NCBI GenBank assembly: GCA_905215345.1
Contig: CAJMPR010000005.1
Location: forward strand, 186,001-250,000
DNA length: 64,000 bases
Origin: an uncultured bacterium
Lineage (GTDB): Bacteria; Bacteroidota; Bacteroidia; Bacteroidales; Bacteroidaceae
Reading direction: 5' to 3'
Shown here: piece after piece, positions 27,787 to 36,365 of the stretch
Numbering within the stretch: position 1 is the first letter of the stretch
Layout of the letters: each line of letters starts with the position of its first letter
Translations under genes and position numbers: made by a program
The notes under the pieces: model-generated
Seen by the model: only the letters and a program-made list of their open reading frames with translations
What the model was told of the DNA's origin: nothing
Database searches by the model: none

Positions 27787-30234
27787 ATGAAGAACATTAC
27801 CCCTATTGCTCTTTTGACCGGTCTGTTTTGTTGCTCCACTCTTTCAGTGCATGCACAGGTAGACGCTAAACTTAAAGCGGATATAATCAACACCGGATAT
27901 GTACATAGTCCGTTGCCGCTCGATGAAACGAAAGCCTATGAAACGTTCGGGCTGAAAAAGAAAGTGCTGGAAAGCGTCATGTTGTGTGATATGGAAGATT
28001 TCTCCAAATGGTCGCACAAAGGTATCGGCAAGATAGGTCTGACTTCGGAACGCAGTATATCCGGTGAACATAGTTTACGCCTGGAAGCTCCGACGGCTCC
28101 CGCTACCATCTTGGATTGGGGACTGGGACGCGGCACTTGCATGGCCACTTTCAATGTGGGAGGAGTGAACTGGGAAGGATACAATCGCTTGAAGTTTTTT
28201 ATTTATCCTACTTGTGAGGGTGCTCGCAGCATTTACCTGAATTTGTACGTTGAGAATGACGGTGAGATAAAGATTCCCGATAAATACGGACGTGAAGGTT
28301 ATCATGAAATCAATCTGAAGAACAATCAGTGGAATGAATGCTTCGTTGAAATGTCCGGTTTGGCGCGTGATAAGATAACAAAAATCTCTTTTGCCATTGA
28401 GGTGTTTGGCAAAGAGCGCACCATGGGAGATTCTTTGTGTTTCGATGTGGATGCTGTGGAACTTCAGAAGGTGGATAATCCCGAAACAGTTAAAGGGTGG
28501 ATGCCGGCGCAAAACCGTATCATCTTTTCTACTACCGGTTACGGCATCGACAGCCCTAAAAGTGCCATTGTCAACGTAGAGAAACATGACGGACAGTTCC
28601 GGTTGAAAAATGCCGATACACAATCCGTTGTCTATACGGGTGCTGTACGAAAAGAAAAAACGGGATTGGGAGAGTTCGAAACAGTCGATTTTACCGACTT
28701 CCGGACAGAAGGCAAGTATATAATTCAAGTAGGGGATATAACAACCTTTCCTTTCTATATTCATAAAGATGTGTGGGATGATTCGGCATGGCGTATGGTG
28801 AACTTCCTGTTCTGTGAACGCTGTGGTTATCCTGTTCCCGGAAAACACGGTGCTTGCCATAGTGATTTGCATGCTACTTATAAGGGGCATGTTATCCCGC
28901 TGAATGGTGGGTGGCATGATGCCGCAGATATGTCGCAACAGACGTTGCAGACCGGTGAAATCTCTTATTCTCTGTTCGCTATGGCTCAACGGGCAAAGGA
29001 AAAGAATAATATCGACTTGTATAATCGCCTGATGGAAGAAGCCTTGTGGGGAATGGATTTCATCATGAAAACTCGCTTGGGGGATGGTAACCGTGCCCAG
29101 ACCTGGGCTACTAATTTGTGGATTGACGGCAAGGTGGGAACGATAGATGATGCCGGTAACCGGGAATTGTTGGTACACAACGGTGCATTGGAGAATTTCT
29201 TGCTTGCCGGAATCGAAGCCTATGCATCCATGATGATTGAAAATGATGCCGCTCTGAAAGGTAATCTGAGAAAGATAGCGAAAGAAGATTTCAGATATGC
29301 TATGGAGCGCTTCAATAAGTTAGGTTTTGCAGAGTTGATGAAAGAAGGGGGTACACATGCGGGAATGGCTTCCGAGAGCCAGTATCATGCTAATATTTCG
29401 TGGGCGGCCAGTATGCTTTATAAACTGACGGGTGAGCAGCAGTATGCCGATGAGGCTGTGAAAGCTATCCGTTATACTTTACAATGCCAACGTACCGAAC
29501 CGTTGAAAGATAAGAATAAAACGTGTGGTTTCTTTTACCGTGATTTGGGCAAGAAGTCAATCGTTCATTATACGCACCAATCACGCGATTATGCCTATAT
29601 GGAAGCTTTGGCTGCTTTATGTGAGACACAGCCACTGCATGCCGATTACGGTCGATGGATTCATTCAATGAAACTCTATGGAGATTATCTGAAAAATATA
29701 ATGCAGTATGTATATCCTTATGGTATGTTGCCCAGCGGGGTTTATCATAAAGACGAAGTGAAAGACTCTGTTAACTTTTATTCGGCACAGGTAGGTATCC
29801 GTAGCGGTGCGGAGAAAGATTATAAGGAACAGTTGGAGAATGGTATTCGGCTGGATAAGGAACATTATCTGCGCATCTTCCCGGTGTGGTTCTCGTTTAA
29901 GGGAAATATCGCCGTGCATTTGTCTACCGGAAAGGCTGCGGCTATCTGTGCCAGAATCTTGGGTGACAAAGAGTTGAAAGATATTGCGGAGCAACAACTG
30001 TTCTGGGTGGTGGGCAGAAACCCGTTCGGACAATCCATGATTTATGGTGAAGGGAGTAACTATCCTCAACTTTACACTGCTTTGCCGGGTGAGACGGTGG
30101 GAGAGATACCTGTAGGGATGCAGTCTTACTTCAATGAGGATGCACCTTACTGGCCTCAGTTCAATACGGCTACCTATAAAGAAGTTTGGGGTGCTTCGGC
30201 TGTCAAATGGCTGATGCTGGTATCTGAATTTTAG
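27787..30234 (+). CDS. GH9-family glycoside hydrolase with N-terminal beta-sandwich and Ig-like domains
   Basis: An 815-residue secreted enzyme (signal ITPIALLTGLFCCSTLSVHA). After an N-terminal jelly-roll region (~50-235) comes the CelD-N immunoglobulin-like domain (~245-325), then the (alpha/alpha)6 barrel. The catalytic-base region is GGWHDAADMS with D378 and D381; the usual DAGD is DAAD but both Asp residues remain. The general acid is probably E799 in ATYKEVWGAS near the C-terminus, with the GH9-typical WVVGRNPFGQSM before it. GH9 members act on beta-1,4-glucans, though exo-glucosaminidases also occur in the family. First gene of a tight operon with a NagX/DUF5009-like acyltransferase and a GH10-like lipoprotein, and no SusCD. 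Family is clear, substrate is not. Confidence 0.9.
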   Translation: MKNITPIALLTGLFCCSTLSVHAQVDAKLKADIINTGYVHSPLPLDETKAYETFGLKKKVLESVMLCDMEDFSKWSHKGIGKIGLTSERSISGEHSLRLEAPTAPATILDWGLGRGTCMATFNVGGVNWEGYNRLKFFIYPTCEGARSIYLNLYVENDGEIKIPDKYGREGYHEINLKNNQWNECFVEMSGLARDKITKISFAIEVFGKERTMGDSLCFDVDAVELQKVDNPETVKGWMPAQNRIIFSTTGYGIDSPKSAIVNVEKHDGQFRLKNADTQSVVYTGAVRKEKTGLGEFETVDFTDFRTEGKYIIQVGDITTFPFYIHKDVWDDSAWRMVNFLFCERCGYPVPGKHGACHSDLHATYKGHVIPLNGGWHDAADMSQQTLQTGEISYSLFAMAQRAKEKNNIDLYNRLMEEALWGMDFIMKTRLGDGNRAQTWATNLWIDGKVGTIDDAGNRELLVHNGALENFLLAGIEAYASMMIENDAALKGNLRKIAKEDFRYAMERFNKLGFAELMKEGGTHAGMASESQYHANISWAASMLYKLTGEQQYADEAVKAIRYTLQCQRTEPLKDKNKTCGFFYRDLGKKSIVHYTHQSRDYAYMEALAALCETQPLHADYGRWIHSMKLYGDYLKNIMQYVYPYGMLPSGVYHKDEVKDSVNFYSAQVGIRSGAEKDYKEQLENGIRLDKEHYLRIFPVWFSFKGNIAVHLSTGKAAAICARILGDKELKDIAEQQLFWVVGRNPFGQSMIYGEGSNYPQLYTALPGETVGEIPVGMQSYFNEDAPYWPQFNTATYKEVWGASAVKWLMLVSEF

Positions 30235-30245
30235 AATATAATGCT

Positions 30246-31472
30246 ATGAATAATCAAACATTATATTCGCAACGTAATCCGGGTATTGACATGTTAAGGG
30301 CATTGACAATGTTCGTGATGATATTTGTCAATGATTTCTGGAAAGTTCACGATGTCCCTCACTGGCTGGAACATGCTGTTTATGGCGAAGACTTTATGGG
30401 ATTGGCTGATGTTGTATTTCCCTGTTTCCTGTTTGCCGTGGGTATGTCGATACCTTATGCCATCGAAGGTAGATATGCAAAGGGGTATTCGTCGGTATCT
30501 ACTTTGGGGCATATACTTTCGCGTACATTTGCTTTGCTGGTAATGGGCGCTTTCATCGCTAATTCGGAGTTTCGTCTTTCACCGGAAGTTTGCTATCCCA
30601 TTGGGGTATATTGGTTTCTCATGGCAATAGGGTTTATTGCGGTTTGGAATCAATATCCCAGGGCATCTTCAGAAAAGCAAAGAAACTTGTTCCGGACATT
30701 TAAAATTATCGGGATGTTTGTGCTGTTGTACCTGGCGTTTACCTTCCGTAATCCGGAGGGTGGTGTCTTTGGGGCGTATTGGGGGATTCTCGGTGCTATC
30801 GGCTGGACGTATCTGGTGTGTGCCGTGATTTATCTGTTTACTCGTGACCGGTTGAAGTATCTCCTGTTTGCTTGGATAGTCTTTGTTCTTATTTGTTTGC
30901 TTACTACCCCGTTGCGTGGGGATTGGGGCGGAACAGCTATTTTGGCATTTCCCCAAGGAAACTTTCTGCAAGGGATGTTAGGTGTTTTGCACATTGGAAA
31001 TGGAGCATTGCCGGCATTTACAATGGGAGGGATTATACTTTCTGTTGCCAGTGCGCGTTATGCCACAAAAAGTACCGGATGGAAGTTGCGGAGTGCATTG
31101 ATTGTTGCGGTCATATTCCTGCTGGTTGGTTTTCTTGCTCATAACTTCTGGATTATAGCTAAGATAGAAGCTACTCCGCCGTGGGTATTCTACGTAATAG
31201 CCATATCCGTATTGGTGTATACTTTTTTGAATTATCTGATTGACCGGCATATTACGGCATGGTTCAATCTGATACGTCCTGCCGGTACGGCTACTTTGAC
31301 AACTTATATAGTACCGTATGTCTTTTATGGATTTGCCGATGTGACAGGTGTTATCCTTCCGGACTGGTTTACACATGGTTTTATGGGACTCGTTAACTGC
31401 ATCTGTTTTGCTTTTGTAGTGATTGGGGTTACATGGGTGTTGGAAAAATTGCATATCAAACTTAAAATTTAA
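30246..31472 (+). CDS. NagX/DUF5009-like multi-spanning membrane acyltransferase (heparan-alpha-glucosaminide N-acetyltransferase family)
   Basis: A 408-residue inner-membrane protein with about ten hydrophobic spans and no signal peptide. The N-terminus has the family signature: RNPGIDMLRALTMFVMIFVND, then VFPCFLFAVGMSIPYA, which resembles the start of COG4299 proteins (HGSNAT and bacterial NagX). These are thought to move acetyl groups across a membrane onto amino sugars; NagX is encoded in some chitin/GlcNAc pathways. It starts 11 bases after the GH9 stop and ends 5 bases before the next gene, so co-translation in one operon is likely. Acetylation of a sugar released by the GH9 partner is an inference. 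A YeiB-like transporter role is an alternative. Confidence 0.82.
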   Translation: MNNQTLYSQRNPGIDMLRALTMFVMIFVNDFWKVHDVPHWLEHAVYGEDFMGLADVVFPCFLFAVGMSIPYAIEGRYAKGYSSVSTLGHILSRTFALLVMGAFIANSEFRLSPEVCYPIGVYWFLMAIGFIAVWNQYPRASSEKQRNLFRTFKIIGMFVLLYLAFTFRNPEGGVFGAYWGILGAIGWTYLVCAVIYLFTRDRLKYLLFAWIVFVLICLLTTPLRGDWGGTAILAFPQGNFLQGMLGVLHIGNGALPAFTMGGIILSVASARYATKSTGWKLRSALIVAVIFLLVGFLAHNFWIIAKIEATPPWVFYVIAISVLVYTFLNYLIDRHITAWFNLIRPAGTATLTTYIVPYVFYGFADVTGVILPDWFTHGFMGLVNCICFAFVVIGVTWVLEKLHIKLKI

Positions 31473-31477
31473 ATAGA

Positions 31478-32857
31478 ATGAAGAAGAATCTTTTAATATC
31501 GCTTGTATTTTTATTGTTGCTAACGGGCATATATTCGTGCCAACGGAAGAGTGAGAAGAACCCGAAAGAGTTCCCGATGTTCTGGACATGGCTGGATTAT
31601 CGTTCCGGGATGAATTTCGATTCCATTTGTAAAGTGATGAATGATATCGGTATGGATGGAATTATGCTGAATGCACCTACTCCTGACGATTATCGCGTTG
31701 CAATTCCTATCGCCCATAAACACGGTATAGAAGTCTATGCATGGTTGTGGACTATGAATCTGGAACATGACCGTGATAAGATATTGGCGGAGCATCCCGA
31801 ATGGTTTAGTGTAAACCGTAATGGTAAGAGCCTGGCAGATACCACGGCATACGTAGATTATTATAAGTTCCTTTGTCCGGCGCTGCCCGAAGTTCGTGAA
31901 TTTATCAAGGAAAAGATTAAGTCCTATTGTGAAGTAGAAGGGCTGAATGGGATTGCCATCGACTATAACCGTTTTGTAGACGTGGTACTTCCTACTACTT
32001 TATGGGCTCATTACGGCATTGTTCAGGATCGAGAATATGCGGCATGGGATTATGGCTATCATCCTGCCATGCTTAAAAAGTTTAAAGAACAATATGGCTA
32101 TGATCCTCGTGAGCACGAAGACCCCTCACTGGATGTGAAATGGCGTCAGTTCCGTTGCGACCAGATTACGGAAGTTGCTAATATGATTGCCGAAGTGGTA
32201 CACTCTTATGATAAGACAATGGCTGCTTCTCCGTTTCCTACTCCGAAGATGGCTTCTCGAATGGTGCGTCAGGATTGGGGTAAGTGGAATCTGGATATAG
32301 TATTCCCGATGGTTTATCACAACTTCTATACGGAAGATGTCAGCTTTATCTCCGATTGTACGGTTGAAAATGCCCGTGATAAGAATGAGATGACCACGCT
32401 GTACTGCGGGATGATGGCAACCGACGGGCCGGAAATGTTTGAATGTATGGATGCTGCACTGAATAATGGTGCGCAAGGCATTGCAGTGTTCACTATTACC
32501 AGTCTGCGTTCTCCTGAAGTAAGAACACAGTTCAAAGCCTATACCGATAGTGTCAAAGCTGTTCGTGCTGCAAATGGCGGTGTGATTAAGGCGAATCATC
32601 CGGAAGTAGCAAATGTTGATCCGTTTGCACATGAAGGTATTATGAAGTTAATAGAGAAACGTATGCAACAGATTATAGCCCAAACTACCGGAAAAGAAGA
32701 ACTCTCTCCGTTGGCATTGGGTGAATATCAACAAGTTGATTCTTATGATGCTACACGTTGCTATCAAGTAATGGACGAAAATAGCAAGACTACTTTCAAA
32801 GTTACTTTCTATTTATATGGTGATGTGGTCTCGGGATGGGATGTGGTATCGGAATAG
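31478..32857 (+). CDS. GH10-like (GHL10-type) TIM-barrel lipoprotein, putative glycoside hydrolase
   Basis: A 459-residue lipoprotein (signal ends GIYSC, Cys21). Residues ~35-365 have the layout of the GHL10 / 'glycosyl hydrolase-like 10' barrel: FWTWLDYRSGMNFDSICKVM at the start, HKHGIEVYAWLWTMN, then LNGIAIDYNRFVD and WNLDIVFPMVYHNFY, where catalytic acids of such barrels usually sit (Asp in IDYNR, Asp in LDIVFPM). Residues ~380-459 are a small C-terminal domain with no recognised motif. No enzymatic activity can be named from sequence. The third gene of the GH9 operon, starting 5 bases after the membrane protein. Its role is probably trimming of the same glycan at the cell surface or periplasm. 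Confidence 0.75.
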   Translation: MKKNLLISLVFLLLLTGIYSCQRKSEKNPKEFPMFWTWLDYRSGMNFDSICKVMNDIGMDGIMLNAPTPDDYRVAIPIAHKHGIEVYAWLWTMNLEHDRDKILAEHPEWFSVNRNGKSLADTTAYVDYYKFLCPALPEVREFIKEKIKSYCEVEGLNGIAIDYNRFVDVVLPTTLWAHYGIVQDREYAAWDYGYHPAMLKKFKEQYGYDPREHEDPSLDVKWRQFRCDQITEVANMIAEVVHSYDKTMAASPFPTPKMASRMVRQDWGKWNLDIVFPMVYHNFYTEDVSFISDCTVENARDKNEMTTLYCGMMATDGPEMFECMDAALNNGAQGIAVFTITSLRSPEVRTQFKAYTDSVKAVRAANGGVIKANHPEVANVDPFAHEGIMKLIEKRMQQIIAQTTGKEELSPLALGEYQQVDSYDATRCYQVMDENSKTTFKVTFYLYGDVVSGWDVVSE

Positions 32858-32915
32858 TTTCCCGGATACTGTGACTTATTCGGTTGACAGTAGCGGAATT
32901 ATGTACTTTTTTCTC

Positions 32916-32923
32916 TATCTTTG
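32916..32923 (+). promoter_or_regulatory. -7 box of the prfB promoter
   Basis: TATCTTTG, a full TAnnTTTG match, 26 bases upstream of the prfB ATG. No convincing -33 element at the expected distance. Confidence 0.6.
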
Positions 32924-32948
32924 CAGCCTGAAAATTTGAAGAAAGTAT

Positions 32949-34067
32949 ATGATTACCATTGAGCAACTGAAAGATATCAAAGAGCGTACTGAAGCGTTGA
33001 ACCGCTATCTGGACATTGAAGGAAAGAAGATTCAAGTAGAAGAAGAACAACTGCGTACGCAGGCTCCCGGCTTTTGGGATGACCAGAAGACTGCCGAAGC
33101 CCAGATGAAGAAAGTGAAAGACTTACAGCAGTGGATTTCCGGCTATAACGAACTCAAGACGATGGCGGATGAACTGCAACTTGCATTTGACTTCTACAAA
33201 GATGAACTGGTGACAGAAGAAGAAGTAGATGAGGCTTATGCCAAAGCTGCTACTACTGTTGAAGCGCTTGAACTTAAGAATATGCTTCGTGAGGAGGCCG
33301 ACCAGATGGACTGTGTACTGAAAATCAATTCCGGTGCCGGTGGTACGGAGAGCCAGGACTGGGCAAGTATGCTGATGCGCATGTATTTGCGTTATGCTGA
33401 AACTCATGGCTATAAGGCGACTATCTCCAACTTGCAGGAAGGTGATGAGGCAGGTATCAAGGCTTGTACCATCGAGATTGCCGGTAGCTATGCTTACGGT
33501 TATCTGAAGGGTGAGAACGGAGTGCATCGTTTGGTGCGTGTCTCTCCCTACAATGCTCAGGGCAAGCGTATGACTTCCTTTGCTTCCGTATTCGTTACCC
33601 CGTTGGTAGACGATACGATTGAAGTGGATATTAAGGTTGCCAATATATCCTGGGATACTTTCCGTTCCAGTGGAGCCGGTGGACAGAACGTTAATAAAGT
33701 AGAGTCCGGTGTTCGTTTGCGCTATCAGTTCAAAGACCCTTACACCGGTGAAGAAGAGGAAATTCTGATTGAAAATACCGAGACGCGCGACCAACCGAAG
33801 AACCGTGAAAATGCAATGCGCCAGTTGCGTTCTATTTTGTACGATAAGGAACTTCAGCATCGCATGGCAGAGCAGGCAAAGGTGGAAGCCGGTAAGAAGA
33901 AAATCGAGTGGGGCTCACAAATCCGCAGCTATGTTTTCGATGACCGTCGTGTGAAAGACCACCGTACTAATTTCCAGACTTCGGATGTAAACGGAGTGAT
34001 GGACGGCAAGATAGACGGTTTCGTAAAAGCTTACCTGATGGAGTTTGCGGGTGGAGAAAATAATTAG
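32949..34067 (+). CDS. prfB: Peptide chain release factor 2
   Basis: A 372-residue class-I release factor. The catalytic GGQ is in SSGAGGQNVNKVESGV. The codon-recognition loop reads VRVSPYNAQGKR, where the E. coli RF2 tripeptide SPF appears as SPY. RF2 recognises UGA and UAA and triggers peptide release on the ribosome. Many bacteria carry a programmed +1 frameshift with an in-frame UGA near codon 25. Here the equivalent place (NRYLDI) is read by CTG GAC with no stop, so the gene is expressed from one uninterrupted frame and lacks that autoregulation. RF2 rather than RF1 is judged from the N-terminal helix set and the SPY rather than PxT loop. Flanked by its own promoter and a terminator. Confidence 0.96.
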   Translation: MITIEQLKDIKERTEALNRYLDIEGKKIQVEEEQLRTQAPGFWDDQKTAEAQMKKVKDLQQWISGYNELKTMADELQLAFDFYKDELVTEEEVDEAYAKAATTVEALELKNMLREEADQMDCVLKINSGAGGTESQDWASMLMRMYLRYAETHGYKATISNLQEGDEAGIKACTIEIAGSYAYGYLKGENGVHRLVRVSPYNAQGKRMTSFASVFVTPLVDDTIEVDIKVANISWDTFRSSGAGGQNVNKVESGVRLRYQFKDPYTGEEEEILIENTETRDQPKNRENAMRQLRSILYDKELQHRMAEQAKVEAGKKKIEWGSQIRSYVFDDRRVKDHRTNFQTSDVNGVMDGKIDGFVKAYLMEFAGGENN

Positions 34068-34078
34068 TCCATTTGTTT

Positions 34079-34192
34079 AGTTAACTTCATTACTCATATG
34101 GAGTTAACTGAGTAGGGTGTAATAAGTTAATATCATAGATGCAGGAAGTTAACATCTGATAAGTAAGGATGTTAACTTTCTGCATTTTTTTT
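34079..34192 (+). terminator. prfB terminator within a cluster of GTTAAC repeats
   Basis: The terminator stem is 17 bp (34140-34156 with 34168-34184, one G-T wobble) with an 11-nt loop, followed by eight T. Just upstream AGTTAACT occurs twice (34079-34086, 34102-34109) as an additional inverted pair, and GTTAAC also lies in both arms of the terminator. The word thus recurs four times with a fifth degenerate copy (AGTTAATA), offering competing hairpins. Confidence 0.8.
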
Positions 34193-34269
34193 CTTTCGTA
34201 AATGCTTGGAAACTTCCTGAATTTCCATTTACTTTGTTTATCGTTGAACTTTAAACTATTAGAAACACC

Positions 34270-34407
34270 ATGGGAAAGAGTAAAAAGAAAGTAATGCATA
34301 CCCAAAAGGAGGAAAAACAGGCAAAGAGAGTACTGTTGATTATCGGAGTTGCTGCTCTGATATTGGTATTTGCCATGTTGATAGGATATTCCTTCCTGGG
34401 CAAATAA
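34270..34407 (+). CDS. Small single-span membrane protein (45 aa), unknown function
   Basis: A 45-codon frame, ATG 34270 to TAA 34405-34407. The N-terminal 20 residues are very basic (GKSKKKVMHTQKEEKQAKR) and are followed by one hydrophobic span (LLIIGVAALILVFAMLIGYSF) ending in LGK. This gives an N-in single-pass topology by the positive-inside rule. It ends 9 bases before the CYTH gene, in the same direction, so the two probably share a transcript. No homologue is recognised by eye. Coding status is supported by the clean basic-plus-hydrophobic design and the tight spacing rather than by similarity. Confidence 0.65.
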   Translation: MGKSKKKVMHTQKEEKQAKRVLLIIGVAALILVFAMLIGYSFLGK

Positions 34408-34416
34408 AGATATAAT

Positions 34417-34887
34417 ATGCCGCAGGAGATAGAACGCAAATTCCTTGTAACAGGAGAATATAAGTCGCAAGCATATGCGCAAAGTCGTATTGTTCAAGGA
34501 TATATCAGTAGTGCGCGGGGACGTACGGTTAGGGTGCGTATCCGTAGCGGAAAAGGCTATCTCACAATTAAAGGCGCATCCAATGCCTCAGGTACCAGCC
34601 GTTACGAATGGGAGAAAGAAATACCATTGAATGAGGCTGAAGATTTATTGAAGATTTGCGAGCCGGGTGTGATTGACAAAACTCGTTATTTGGTACGGAG
34701 CGGCACGCATGTCTTTGAAATCGATGAGTTTTACAGAGAAAATGAAGGGCTGATTGTGGCCGAAGTCGAGTTGAATTCGGAAGATGAGCCTTTTGTGAAA
34801 CCCGACTTTATTGGGCAGGAAGTGACGGGAGATGTACGTTATTATAATTCCCAACTGATGAAACATCCGTTTAATGCATGGAAATAA
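34417..34887 (+). CDS. CYTH-domain protein (triphosphate tunnel metalloenzyme family)
   Basis: A 156-residue CYTH protein. The signature EIERKFLV is at residues 4-11, and the alternating charged strands that line the tunnel follow (RTVRVRIRSGKGYLTIKG, RYEWEKEIP, FEIDEFYRENEGLIVAEVEL). Family members hydrolyse inorganic triphosphate or thiamine triphosphate, or rarely act as class-IV adenylate cyclase; the EIERKFLV-type short bacterial proteins are most often triphosphatases. It follows the small membrane protein by 9 bases and precedes the MgtC-like gene by 32. Confidence 0.88.
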   Translation: MPQEIERKFLVTGEYKSQAYAQSRIVQGYISSARGRTVRVRIRSGKGYLTIKGASNASGTSRYEWEKEIPLNEAEDLLKICEPGVIDKTRYLVRSGTHVFEIDEFYRENEGLIVAEVELNSEDEPFVKPDFIGQEVTGDVRYYNSQLMKHPFNAWK

Positions 34888-34919
34888 ACTAATCTTGGCT
34901 TGAATTTGTTAATTCGTAA

Positions 34920-36215
34920 ATGGAAAAGATATACGAATACCTGCCGGAGGAACTCGTCACTTTTGTACTCGTGACGGTGTTTTCTTTACTCATTGGTCTT
35001 TCGCAACGAAGGATCAGTTTGAAGCGTGAAGGGGAAACTACTCTTTTCGGTACGGATCGTACATTTACCTTCATCGGTATTCTGGGGTATCTTCTCTATA
35101 TACTCGATCCCGTAGACTATCGTCTTTTTATGGGTGGTGGTGCGATACTTGGATTGTTGCTTGCATTGAATTACTACGTCAAGCAATCCCAGTTCCATGT
35201 TTTCGGAGTTACCACTATTGTCATTGCGCTTATTACTTATTGCATCGCACCGATTGTAGCCACACAGCCCTCTTGGTTTTACGTCATGGTTATCGTCACA
35301 GTGTTGCTCTTTACGGAGTTAAAGCACACCTTTACAGAACTGGCGCAGCGTATGAAGAATGACGAGATGATAACGCTTGCCAAGTTCCTTGCCATTAGTG
35401 GTATTATCCTCCCGATGTTGCCCAATGCGGATTTAATACCGGGCATTCCGCTGACACCTTACAGAATATGGTTGGCTACAGTTGTAGTATCAGGTATTTC
35501 CTATCTTTCTTATTTATTGAAGAGATATGTATTCCATGAATCAGGTGTCCTTGTTTCGGGTATTATAGGCGGGTTGTATAGCAGTACTGCCACCATATCG
35601 GTGCTGGCGCGTAAAAGTCGTAAGGCGTCTCCCCAAGAGGCTCCCGAATATGTGGCTGCCATGTTACTGGCGGTCAGTATGATGTTTTTGCGATTTCTGA
35701 TTCTTATCGGAATTTTCAGTGCGGAAATCCTATCTGCCATCTATCCTTATCTGCTGGTTATGTCCGTGGTATCTGCAGGGGTATCCTTGTTTTTGCACTC
35801 CAAGTGGAAACGTCCTGCGGTAGCGGGAGAGGTTGATGAAGACGATGATAGTAGTAACCCGTTGGAATTCAAGGTGGCACTAATCTTTGCCGTACTTTTT
35901 GTTGCATTTACGATTTTGACACATTATACACTGATATACGCCGGTAAGGGTGGATTGACCTTGTTATCTTTCATTTCCGGCTTCAGTGATATTACCCCTT
36001 TCATCCTGAATCTTCTGCAAAATACGGGAAGTGTAACGGCAGCGTTGATAACAGCTTGCAGTATGCAAGCAATAGTTAGTAATATCATAGTGAATATGTG
36101 CTATGCGCTTTTCTTCGCCGGTAGCAAGAGTTCGCTCCGTCCGTGGATATTAGGAGGCTTTGGTTGTGTTATTGCAATCAATGTGCTTTTGTTGCTTTTC
36201 TTTTACTTCCTGTAA
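34920..36215 (+). CDS. MgtC/SapB-like plus DUF4010 integral membrane protein
   Basis: A 431-residue protein with about a dozen hydrophobic segments and no signal peptide. The N-terminal ~150 residues resemble the MgtC/SapB domain (FSLLIGLSQRRISLKREGE, then TFTFIGILGYLL), and the rest the DUF4010 domain, with GIIGGLYSSTATISVLARKS as the most conserved loop. Function is unknown; some MgtC proteins influence magnesium homeostasis and ATP synthase. A hydrophilic, acidic loop (GEVDEDDDSSNP) separates the two late membrane blocks. Same strand as the CYTH gene, 32 bases downstream. Confidence 0.85.
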   Translation: MEKIYEYLPEELVTFVLVTVFSLLIGLSQRRISLKREGETTLFGTDRTFTFIGILGYLLYILDPVDYRLFMGGGAILGLLLALNYYVKQSQFHVFGVTTIVIALITYCIAPIVATQPSWFYVMVIVTVLLFTELKHTFTELAQRMKNDEMITLAKFLAISGIILPMLPNADLIPGIPLTPYRIWLATVVVSGISYLSYLLKRYVFHESGVLVSGIIGGLYSSTATISVLARKSRKASPQEAPEYVAAMLLAVSMMFLRFLILIGIFSAEILSAIYPYLLVMSVVSAGVSLFLHSKWKRPAVAGEVDEDDDSSNPLEFKVALIFAVLFVAFTILTHYTLIYAGKGGLTLLSFISGFSDITPFILNLLQNTGSVTAALITACSMQAIVSNIIVNMCYALFFAGSKSSLRPWILGGFGCVIAINVLLLLFFYFL

Positions 36216-36273
36216 ATCAATATTCTTTTCGCTTTTTTAACTCCGAAATTCTCGTAATTGTCAGATAATGGTA

Positions 36274-36300
36274 TATTTTTGTCAAATTCATATGACAAAA
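36274..36300 (+). promoter_or_regulatory. Promoter with overlapping inverted repeat before the orphan TonB-dependent receptor
   Basis: TATTTTTG at 36274-36281 matches the -7 consensus. The 8-bp inverted repeat TTTTGTCA / TGACAAAA (36277-36284 and 36293-36300, 8-nt spacer) overlaps it, a placement typical of repressor sites. ATG 36366 follows 65 bases later. Confidence 0.5.
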
Positions 36301-36365
36301 TATATACACGGTATGTCTAATACAAAAACAATAAACAAAAATAGTTATTAAAACAGGGAAATGCG

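Noticed and set aside
32949..33040. Programmed +1 frameshift in prfB
   Set aside because: The frame is continuous through the usual site (Tyr-Leu-Asp read by TAT CTG GAC); no in-frame UGA is present.
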